From positions 310,001 to 374,000 of the forward strand of contig JAFCMP010000002.1 in the NCBI GenBank assembly GCA_017506865.1: a stretch of 64,000 nt of DNA, in the 5' to 3' direction. The notes beneath the pieces are model-generated. The model was given only the letters and a program-made list of their open reading frames with translations, was not told the DNA's origin and did not search any database. Every line of letters starts with the position of its first letter. Within the stretch, counting starts at the first letter, position 1. Source of the stretch: Tribonema minus (Eukaryota > Sar > Xanthophyceae > Tribonematales > Tribonemataceae). Of the stretch, positions 36,942-48,900 are shown piece by piece. The position numbers were made by a program, and so were the translations under genes.

Positions 36942-39900
36942 ATGGCGGCAGCGGCGGCGGGCGACCGCATGGGCGACAGCCAGAGGTCCAGCGGCAGCGG
37001 GGCGAGCGCTGCAACTTCAAACTTGAAGTTCAAGGCCACGTGGATGGACGACAAGGACAGCGAGGTGTGCCTGCTGTGCGACCAGGTACGTATGTATGTG
37101 TGTATGCTCACGTCATGTCAAGCATACATACCTGCCAGGTATGTATGTATGCTCACGTTGAGCCCCTCAAAGAGCGTCACGGAGATGAGGTTTAGACCGC
37201 GACGTGAAGTTCAATTGCAGGGTGGTGGCAGGCCCTGTCTTTTATTTGTGAAGCTCAGTCAGCAGGCCATGCAACAGCACGTGCTGGGTAGTCTATCGCA
37301 ATCGAGGTGCGAAGGTGTAAAGTCAGCGCTCAGCGCGCCTGCAGTAGCGTTGTTGCGCACCTGCAAAAGCCTCTTACCGTCCCTGCATGCCGCATAATAC
37401 AGTCATTGCTGCACATCGTCACCTGACGGAGCAGAGCTCAGCACATATTGAGGCTGGGTCCGCGGTGAGCACTGCCACGCCACCACACAGGATTTGCATT
37501 GCGCTCCTAAGTCACCTTTCGGTTATCACACCTGCATGCGCACCTGCAAGCCGCATGACGCAACGGTCGCTGCACACGGACCATCGACAGAGGAGGGGTC
37601 AGCACATGTTCAGGCCGGGTCCTGGGTGCGCACTGACTTGCTACTTGAGACAGAGTTCGCACTGTTTTCGTAACTGAATAGGCTAATTCACTCCTCAATC
37701 GGCAGACGTGCGCTCATGAGCTGTGTCTGCTGGGTCACTTGCTCGTCCACCTCTAGCACGGCGGTAGCGCTATGTGCTGTCAGGTTACATATGTTGACCG
37801 AAGGGAGTTATATTGACAATTGATTAGCTCCATTTCTACAGCGCCAACTTCAACACCAGTTTCAACAGATGTCATGAGCAATGGCCGTAAGCTGCGTGGT
37901 CCAGCTGGACTGCGAACAAATGGTCCCGCCTTACAACTTCAACGCTTCTTGAAGTGCACAGCAGAGGCTGTCATCGTGACCCCTGTTGCAGATGTCACAC
38001 AAGGTCTGGCAACTTGAAGTGCAAGACATTGGCTGCCAGAATGTGCTCACTTGCTAGTGCGATGATGCAGTACCAGGCCTGCATGTTCACCGTGTCCCTT
38101 TTGTTGTGCAATTTCCTCTGGCATTTTGTGTGCATGCCACCAGGCCTTCACGTTCACCAACCGGCGACACCACTGCCGCTCCTGCTTTAAGCTCGTGTGC
38201 TCCAGCTGCAGCGGACAGTGAGTACATACCTACATGCATGACTTGGAGTACACGTACATGTACAAGCTGTGAATACATGCATACTTTGGAGTACGCATAC
38301 ATGCACGCCTAATCCGATTGTGTGCTCCAACTGCAGCGGACAGCGAGTACATACCTACATCCCTTGGAGTACACGTACATACATAGCTTACCATTGGCTC
38401 TTTTGTGCTCCAGCTACAGTGGACAGTGAGTACATGACTACATACCCTGTATGTACACGTGCATACATTGGTAGTGAGATGGTCTGCTCCAGCTACGGCG
38501 GACAGTGAATACATACGTATCTGCATATACAACCTTGCATCCAGTTCCCACATTGATACGTATAATGCCCATTGACATGTGGACCAAGCATGCCTATATA
38601 CCCGCATACATGATGTGGATTCCTTGCTCATACTTCTTTGTTGAAGTATCGACGATGGATGAAGAGTTACGGTTTGGTTGTGAACTGAAGTTCCGGGTGC
38701 GCTCTCGCTGATGGCCCCCAGAAATGCGCAATCATGCGCTGCATCGATGCTCAACCAGAGACAGCACGCCACAAGTTGCCCGCGCCAACAGCAGTGGTTT
38801 GCAACATGAAGGACAAGGCGTCACCAAAGTTGCCCGTGCGAACGTGCAACGAGCGTCTTGAGGAGGGGGGCGAGAGACGCTGCTCACGATGGGGTTCATT
38901 TGGGTTTCCTTTCTTGGCGGTTTATACTTGCTTCTAAGTACACTGTTGTGCTTGTTTACCAGTCTTTGCCCAGACAGTTCGGTGCATTACGGTTTGCAGC
39001 AGCTGCGCACTGTACCACGCACTGCGCCGTAGTCCGTAATGTCATTCGCTCGTACCTGCAGCGATATTGCACCGTCAACGAGCACCCCGAAGAGCGTTTA
39101 CTGCTGTGCTCTGTATTGCGCTGTACTGCACTGTACTGTCCGCAGCAAGTATGAACTGGGCGTTCAGTTGCCTCACACAGTGCACCCCTGCTCTGTACCG
39201 TACTGCACTGTACTGTACTGTACTGTACTGTACTGTCCGCAGCAAGTACAAGCTGGGCGTGCAGCAGTCGCCTCACACAATTAATCGCTGTATTCTGTAC
39301 CGCACTGCACTGTACTGCACTGTACTGCACTGTACAGTCCGCAGCAAGTTCTACGCTCAGTCTCCTTACACAGTTCACAGCTGTACACTGTACCGCACTG
39401 TACTGCTTTGTACTGCGTGCAGCAGTACGAGCTGGGCGTGCAGCAGTTGCCTCACACAATGCACCCCTGTACTCTGTACTGTACCGTACTGTACTGCAAC
39501 CACTGTCCTGCGTGCAGCAAGTACGAGCTGGGCGTGCAGCAGTCGCGGTCGGGGCGCGTCGCGAAGCAGCGCGTGTGCGACGAGTGTCACGCCAGCCTCG
39601 AGGCCACCAAGGAGGTGGACACAGGCCTGTGCGACCCCCGCACGATTGATCCCACACAGCAAATGCAGGTATGTATGCACTCATGTATGTTGCATACAGT
39701 ATGTGGTACACGCGCTCCGTGGTTGAGCACTGTGTCATTGGGCCTGTGCAACCCCTGCACGATCGATCCGGCCCAGCCAATGCAGGTACGTACTTCAGTA
39801 GTAGTCTGTATTTGCGTACACGCATAGCGTCGCTGAGCACTGTGTCAATGATTGGTGGACACACGGGCCTGTGCGACCCGCGCACGATCGATCCCGCCCA

Positions 39901-42900
39901 GCAAATGCAGGTACGTGTGTATCTGTGTGCAGGCGTGACTTGGGTGATTGAGCGCTGTGTCACTCTGTGACGATGATGACTGGTGGGCAAATGCATGCAT
40001 GTGTGTATCTGTGTACATGCGCAGCGTGGTCGGGCTCTGTGTTACTTGACGATGATAGGTGGGCTTGGGGCTGTGTGTCCCCGCACGATCAATTCCGCCC
40101 AGCAAATGCTAGTATTTTCACACACGCGTTGTGAAATGGGTGAGCACTGTGTCTCTGTGACGATGGTGGACACAGGCCTGTGCAACCCGCCGCACGGTTC
40201 ATCCCCACTCAACAAATGCAGGGGAGCATGTGTGTGTGTTGACACAAGTGCAGCATGCTTCAGCACCACTATGAAAAATTGTATGGATGTGCCGCACAAA
40301 AGTTCCCACCCAGCGACTGCAGGTGTACATTGGTGTTCCCTTCAACTCTCATGATTGGATTCCTGAGCATGTGCCACGCGGAGGGACAACGCTACTCCTT
40401 CCCTAACCCTAACCCTAGCCCTGAGCGGCGCCAGGCTCCAGGGCCCTAAGTGGTGTCCAATCAAGCCTTTCGTACTTGTCCTTGCCATCGAGCCGATGCA
40501 GATGCTCCTTGCCAGTTCTCTATTGCCAGGCAGCAAGCGGACGCGGGCAATCCATGCGCCTAACCCTAACCCTAACCCTAACCCTGTGCACACCGTTGTG
40601 CACCAATGGCGGGTGCTTGCAGCGCTGCCACTGCAGAATCCGGTCGTGCAGCCAGACCATTCACGCAATGCACATCTGCAAGGCACACGTGCTCGTTGCT
40701 GACGCTCAACAGACAATCTCAACAAAGTGACGCACCTTTCATACACTACGAACAAAGGTGCACATCGTGTCGGCGCATGGCCCGTGTCGCGTCTCCACAA
40801 CTTCAACCGTCAAACATACAACCTCAACAGAGTGACATTTCACCTTATTCAACACGCCATACATCCACAACCACCATCACAGGTGCGCATATACGTCATG
40901 TCGGCGTATGGCCTGTGTCGCGTCTCCACAACTTCAACTGCCAAACATCCAACCTCAATGAAGTGACGCATCTTTTTTCACACATCTTACATCTGTAACG
41001 ACCATCACAGGTGCGCGTGTACGTCATGTCGGCGCATGGCCTGGCCCCCTCACCACCCCCAAGCACCTCCCCCTCCTGGGAAAGCACCAATCTGGGGGGG
41101 TCGATGCTGGGGGGGCTGGCACAGGGGGGTGGGGGCACCCTAGGGGGATTGAGCCCTAAGAGGGGAGGGGAACCTGTAACAAGCCCCCTGAGAGATGGGG
41201 GGAGGAACCTGGCTCCCTACTGCCGCCTCACCGTTGCCAACAAACAGGTGGGGCATGCACTGGAAATCCTTGGAAGTTTGCGGTATTTGAGAGGTGATTG
41301 GCAGAGGCGCATGTTTGTGGTGTATGGTTTCATGTGGACAAGTCATTCATTCATGCAGTCAGTGATGTCGGGTGTTGCCCTACTGACGTAACCCTTACCC
41401 TAATCGTAAAAGTAAGAAAGTATGGGGTGGCTGGCGTGCATGTATGTGTTCAAAACGCACTCAAAGTTGCTTTGGGTGCATTGTCACTCCGCGTCAGGGT
41501 GCTGACCTAGTCTGGAAGCTTGCGAAGACCGCTCAACTTCAACATTGCTACATGCGTGCATTCACAAATTCTCAAGTACAATCTCGCTGTGCACAATGTG
41601 CATGCGGACCTTGACTCTTGTATGGAACTGTGCCAGGTTTGGCACGGTCAGGGTAAATGCAGCGCAAGAGCGCTCAGCGCCTGCGGAATGAGCTGATTCC
41701 ACCACCCGTGCCATGCATCATGCTTAAGTACCTTGCTGCAGAAGGCCTGCGAGGCAGTGTCATGACTCATAATCGTGCTGTGACTCTGACTTATGCCGTG
41801 ACTCGTGGTTGTGTGCGAGGCAGCTGCTCAGAGCTCAGAGTCAGGGTTAGCGTCACTCATGCCATGACGCGGGCACGAGCCATGGCAGTACACTTGTAGT
41901 GCATCTGGCAGTACACTTGTAGTGCATCTGTAGTTTCTGTGCGATACTTATCCAAAGCATTGCATGTGCCTACGAGCTCTCATCAGGCACACCACAGGAC
42001 CTAATATATTTAACCCCAACCCCTGTTCCTGACCCGATCAGGCGCATAAACAAGAGGCTCTGTCAGAAGTATCCTTGAACAGTACGTTATCAGCACAATT
42101 ACAAGGCCTCTTTTTGCAAACGTGCTGCTGGCTACACGCGTAGATCCCTAAGTCACTTCTGCCTCTGCGACTACCCCTGACTCTGAAGCAAAGTCGGTAC
42201 CCGACACCATCATGCATGGCTGTCTATCTGCCCACTCTGATTCTGAAGGACGCGCTGGCAGTGCGGCGCTATCACCGTGCAGCTACTTGCACGCGCACAA
42301 TGGCAAGACGCGCTTTTGCAGCCCAATTCTGACCCTGAACTTGAACCGGCAGGCGCTGATGCAACAGCCAGCGTTACTTTTTCGGTGCCACGACAACACC
42401 GTGCAATTCCTAACGTGCTGCTGATTGTACACGTACAGTAGGTTTAGCAAAGTGCGCTTCTGCAGCCTGAGTCTGAACCGCTAAACCGGCATGTGCTGAC
42501 CTGAAACCCAGCATTGGTTCTGATGTGCCACAATAAAACGGAGCGACATTGCAATCGTGTGCTGCCGCTTGTACGTGCAGGTTGGCAAGACGCGCAGCAT
42601 CGAGTCAACCGCGCCGCAGTGGGGTGAGATGTTTGCCTTCCGCGTGCGGCTGACGTGCCGCGTGGCGGACTACGTGGTGGTTCAAGTCTTCGACAAGCGG
42701 TCCAGGGTGAACAGGTAATGTACTGCAGGGAACTGGTGCTGTACTCGCCAGAAACCGCACGCATGTGCATCATGTGTAGCGCCATTTGAACGACACCGCC
42801 AGCAGCGGGATGCGGCACTCACCCCAGCGCTATCATATAGAAGGTGCTGCCTGGTGTGCAGCGTGTTGAGCTGTCGTGTTTAAGGATAGAGAAACCATAT

Positions 42901-45900
42901 CCCTGACCCTACTTCTTTCACGTGGCTCAGCAAATGTTCACTTCTCCCTTGTTGCTAAACTCCCGCATCACAAGCTGCGTGTACCACGCGGTGCATTGGA
43001 ACCCGAGCAGCTGCTAGGCTTCCTGTCAGCAATCCCCCTTCAATCGAGGGCATGACTGCCATGTGCTTCGCGACAGGTGTGCTCTCAGTAATGCAACTAG
43101 TGCTGCATGCATACACAGTATGCACACTCTGTACATACAGACCTATACCTATCTGGTCTTTTCCTATCGCAGCGACGACCTCGTGGGGCACTACCGCGTC
43201 CCCCTATACACCATGGCCCAGAACTCGTGCGCATCGCAGCGGCACGCAACTCACATACGTACACACGTACACAGTACACATACCCATACCTATTTTCCCC
43301 TCCGCTCTCATTGCTGCGGCGATCTCCTGGGGCACTGCCGCGTCCCGCTTTACACCATGGCCGAGTGCGTCGCAGTGGCAATTAACTCACATACATACAT
43401 ACGTATGCACACAGTCCCATACCCATACCTACCCCCCCCCCCCCCCCCCCCCCCCATACCTATCACTCTGCAGCGATGACCTCCTGGGCCACTGCCGCGT
43501 CCCGCTATACACCATGGCCGAGAACTCGCGCGCCTCGCAGTGGCACGCAGCTTACATACATACATACGCACACAGTGTACATGCCCATATCTACCCCCCC
43601 ACCGCTCTCATCGCAGTGATGACCTCCTGGGCCACTGCCGCGTCCCCCTATACACCATGGCCGAGAACTCGCGCGCATCGCAGTGGCACCGCCTGTACCA
43701 CCCCACCGCCATGGGCATCACTGAGGGGCGCGTTCACATCGTGGTGGAGAGGGGCAGGGGGGGTCCGCTGGTGCGACACGCGCTGCGCTGCGCGCTGCCG
43801 ATGGCCTCGCCTGTCGTTCCGCTGTCCCCTGGGAAGCGGTGCCGTGGCGGTGACCAACACCTCGAAAATGGTGCGTAGCGAGTGATCTCTGTCATAAGCT
43901 CGTAGTTCACCTGTCATTGTGCGGTGCGGCGATGCACAGGCGGGAGGGTATGCTGCCATAAACATGCGTTGTGCTGAGCGCTGCCGATGGCCTCGCCCAT
44001 CGTTCCGCTGTCGCCTGGAAGACGGTGCCACGGCGGAGAACAGCACCTCGAGAATGGTGCGTATTGATCGCTGTGCAATGGTAGATCGCACTTCGACTTT
44101 GCATGTCCCTGTGCAGTACGGCGGCGGGGGGGGGGGGGGGGGGGGGGGTACACTGCTGCTTATCATGCGTTCTGGTGAGCGCTGCCGATAGCCTCGCCTG
44201 TCGTCCCGCTGTCCCCTGGAAGGCGGTGCCGTGGCGGCGGTAACCAGCACCTCGAGAATTGTGCGTAGCGAGTGATCTCTGTCACAACACAAAAGTCAGT
44301 CTTGACCTGTCATGGTGGAGTGTGGCGATGCTCTTAGAGGGTATGCTGCGATAGAAACACGTTTTGCTGAGCTGCCAATGGTAATGGCAATGGCCTCGCC
44401 CGTTGGCCCGCAATCCCCGGCCACGCGCTGCTGCGGCGGCGACCAGCATCTCGAGAATGGTGCGTATTGATCACTGTCAAGCGGCAGGTTGCACGTCGCA
44501 TACACACTGAAGTTTCATTGCGCAGCACGGCAACGCAAACAGAGGCGCGAGGGTATGCTGCTGTGAACTCGCATTTTGCTGCACGCTGCCAATTGCGTCG
44601 CCCGTCGTTCGCTGTCCCCTGGAACGCACAGCTGCGGTGGCGGCCAGCACCGCAAGAACGGTGCATTGTCATATCACCGAGCAACAGCACGATCGGTCTT
44701 CAAACTCTGAGATGTCATCGTGCAGCACAGCTCATCGTACAGGGGGGGGGGGGGGGGGGGGCACTGCTGTGGGGCGATTCAACGCCGCCGCGCACAGCAG
44801 CAGGGTCAAAAGCTCCATTGCGGCAGGCACTCAGCTGAGCACTGCTGATGGCCAGGCCTATCGTACTGTGCCCCAGTCTTCCGGACGACAGCGCTGTGAG
44901 AACTTCGTCAAACAGCACATTGCGCAATCCTTGCATCTGCCGCCTTCGCTGCACGCACAATTCGGCTGGACCAAATCTCCTCGCCCCCCCCCCTCCTTCG
45001 GCCACCTTTTAGCAGAAAGCAGTCACCACATTCACCTCACCGTACCATCTTGGGGTACATGCACGCCACCAACTGTAAAAAACGACTGTTACTCTGTAAC
45101 AGCTGACTGTCATCGTGCGCCATCTGCACCTGCTGCCTTTGCAGTGCGACTGGACGAGATCTACCCCCCTGGACACCCCGTGCACCGCCGCCTCTTCCTA
45201 CGCGTGCGGCCTGGCACCTCGCGCGACGCCTTCGTCCCTTGCAACGAACGTCTGCTGGAGGCAAGTTGAAGATGCATTACCAACGTTTAGGGTTAGCGTT
45301 AGAGTAGTGCCGGTTGCAGGGCAAGGTTAGGGTTAGGCGTGCGACCCGGCACCTCTCGCAACGCCTTCATACTGCGCAACAAGCATCTGCTGGAGGCAAG
45401 TTGAAGATGCATTACCGCCATTTAGGGGCAGTTAGAGTAGTGTCGGTTGTAGGGCTAGGTTAGGGTTAGGATGCGGCCCGGTGGCTTGCGCAACGCCTTC
45501 GTCCCGTGCAATGAGCGTCTGCTGGAGGCAAGTGAGCAATGTAGTGCAACGTGTAGGTCTAGGGTGAGCATTGGAGCTAGGGTTGGGGTAATTTATGGTT
45601 TTAAGTGCGTGCCCCGGAACCTCACGCAACGCGTTTGTCCCGTGCAACCAGCATCTCCTGGAGGCAAGTCGAGCAATGTAGTGCAAGGGTCAGGTCTAGG
45701 GTGAGGCAGATTGGAGGTAGGGTTGAGGTAAGGTGAAAGTTGGGGTTATGCGCGCGCAACGGACCCTCACACAACGCTTTCATCCCGTGCAACGAGCGTC
45801 TGCTGGAGGCAAGTCGAGCGATGCAGTGCCAACAATGATGTAGATCAAGGTCAGGGGTGAGATTAGGGTGGGGGCCAGGGTAGGGTTACTCAGCAGCTTA

Positions 45901-48900
45901 CGATATTCGATCAGCGGTGGGCTGTCACACTGCAGCATGACCAGCAAGCCGCAGGCTGCAAGCACAAAACGTGCCTAAAATTTCATCCGCTTACATTCCC
46001 ACCACCAGTGACTTTGAACTTGAAGTGTTTAAAGCAGAGCACCCGCCCGCGCTTGCACCAGCTCACATTCCCCATCACTAGTTTCTCGTGTCATGACTGC
46101 AAACTTGAAGTGCCTGCACACAACGCCTGCCTGGCCCCTCCCCCCACCCTCTTCGCTGTGCATCGCCATCGCCCCTCCCCTATTGCTCCCAAATATCATG
46201 ATAAAAGCCTCGCCTGTGGCATTGCTATCATTTGCGCACGCGTTTGCCGCTTTTACTCGCATGTGACGTAAAGCGTCGCTCATGGCATCATCATCGTCTG
46301 CGCAGGCGTTTGCTGACGCGCGCATGCAGCATCAGCCTCTGGGGCGGCGGCGTGCTGAGCAGCTGACGCCCAAGCTCGACGGCAGCGGCCACACTTCAAC
46401 ATCAACTTCAAGCCTGAACCTCAACAGAAAGGGCGCCTTTCTGCTGACGACGCACCGCGTCATCTTCATCGCGACCGCTGCGCGCGAAGCGGCGGAGGGC
46501 GGGCCGCAAGGTGAAGTTGAAGTAGGCCACGTTTACCTACAGTAGGTTAGGTAGCAACAGTATCACTTGCATGTGCAACCTCACCACCGTGTGCCAGATA
46601 TGGACAGCGGAGGGCCCCGGGCTGGTGCAAGATCCGCGGCTAGTGCATGTGCTGCTACAAGTGGTCGTCAAGACCCAGCTCGCTACACCTGCAGATAACT
46701 TCAACTTGAACTGTCACAAGTCAGCAACCATCATGCGTGGGTCTGTCAAATGAGCAACCACCACCATTGCTGCGGTCCAAGCGACTGTAAATGCGCGCCA
46801 GCATGGCTCAGTGTTTCGTCTAGGCTTTATGCTCATCTAACTTCAGAGGTGAAGTTGGTGGAAACGTTGCAATTGTCATGACGAGAGCTTCATCTGCAAG
46901 CTGATTGGCTAGTCGCCGGAACAGCGTCTTTCATCGCACCGCAGCGCCGCCAACAGCCGCACCAAACCTCAGTCCTAACCCTAATCCTAACCCCCTACTT
47001 TCGAGGTGCAGGGGTATGGGGCGAGGAGTACCCGCCCTTTGACGTAGTTCAAGTGCCCATCGCCATGGTGGAGGAGACGAGTGTGAAGCGAAGGTGGCAG
47101 GAACACCTGGCGGCTATCGAGCTGCGCTGCCGCGACTGCAAGGTCTACCTCTTCGGTGAGTGCTTCCATAGGTTTATCTTCGATAGCCGTTGGCGTGTGG
47201 CATGACATACTTAATTAGAAGTATTGTACTTAGTAAGCAGTGACTGAACTGCAGTGACAGCAAGCATGGATTGCGGCAGGACCACCTAGCTGCTATTGAG
47301 CTATGCTGCCGTGGCTGCAAGCAAGGTATACCTCTTCGGTGGGTGTCACGGGTTTATTCTTGACAGCCATTGGCATATGGCACGACAGTTTTATTCATTG
47401 TAGTTGGCAGTGACTGACTTGCAGTGACTGCTAGCGTGAACTGTGGCAGCCCACTTGGCCACCATACAAGGTCTGCATCTCCGGTGGGTTTCGGTCATCC
47501 TTGAGTGCTTGCAGCCCTCACACTGATACACTTTGTGAAATTGAAATAGTCAGAAAACAATTGAGGATTGACATGCATGACCACCTGGCCGCTGTTGGTT
47601 TGCGCTGCGGCGGCGGCAATGTCTACCTCTTCAAGTTCACCGTTGTCAGTCGCTGTGGGCCCAAATTGATGCATGCTTCTTTGACCAGTTCGAGGTTCTT
47701 GTTCAGTTGTGCGCAGTGACTGACTTGAAGTGCAAACATAGTGCAGACGGCAGACCTGGCCACGACTGCAACACTCTCAACGCACAGAACATGCCAGAGA
47801 ATAGCTTGCACAGACGAGTGACGACATAATCGTGACTGCACCTACAAAGGCACTCCTGTTTGTGTGCAAGCGGCAGAGTAGTATGTAGCTAAAGGACATG
47901 AGCACCAACTAATAGGATTACGGTTAGGGTCAGGGCTAGATGAAATGTTGTAGCACGCAGCCGGCAGTGAGCAAGTGAAATGAAGGACAGTGAAGCTCAT
48001 GGCGAGCACAGCCGCCCGTGACAGCATCGAGGGCGGGCTGTGATGAGCGCAGTCAGCGCTCTCAGGGCAGTGCTCAATGCTCACCTTCACATCATGCATA
48101 CATACCTTACGTTTCTATAGTACAGGTATCGCCGCCAGCGACAGCGCTGAACAGGACCTGTGCCACATGTATGCCCCACAGTGCCTGGACGGCAAGCTTC
48201 ACCGCTGTCACTGTCTCTCTTCTGGAGGTAGCTTGACAGTATGCTGAGCCAAGGGCCCTGCCACAAACCCTTGATTTCCGCGCCGCAATACGTCCTCACA
48301 AACCCTTACATACCCCTACGCATCTACAGGCATCGCCGCCAGCGACAGCATCGAGCAGGACCTGCGCCACATGCAGGCGGCGCAGCGCCTCGAGGGCGAG
48401 CTCGCGTGGCTGCGGCGCGAAGACGGCTTCGCATCGCCGACCGACACCTCGCGCGCCGACGCCCCGCTGAGCAATGCTGCAGATCCGATGAGCGCTGCTG
48501 CAGAGGGGGTGCGCCCCCCTCCCCCCTCCATAGACCCCCCCCCTCCCCTCCCCGAGGAGGACTGGAGCGAGGGCCCGAGGCCTGGTAGTGGGGGGGGGAG
48601 GGGGAGCTGGGGTTTGAGGGGGGGGCGGGGTGGTATGACGCAAGGCGCGAGTTTGAGCGGCAGGGGGTGGGGGGGGGGAGCGGGTGGCGGGTCACGGAGC
48701 TCAACACGGGGTACAAGTGAGTACGTGCGTGTACTGTGCGTGTACTGTGTGTGTACGCGCATGAGCGCTGCAATGGTGCATGAGGTTGGGTTTGATGCAC
48801 AACGTTTGGTCTTTCGTGCAACTGCGATGTGCCGTGGAATAGGGAGCAGTGCACCTTTGAGTGAGAATTTGAGGCCTGTATACGATATGAAGGTCCACCT

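Noticed and set aside
39136..40228. Could the regularly spaced copies be a CRISPR array?
   Set aside because: Repeat units contain splice junctions and coding sequence, diverge from each other, and lie in a eukaryotic intron. Spacers are not unique cargo.
43648..44292. Minus-strand 214-codon frame with repeated segments
   Set aside because: Its repeats are simply the echo array of myotubularin exon 6 read backwards.
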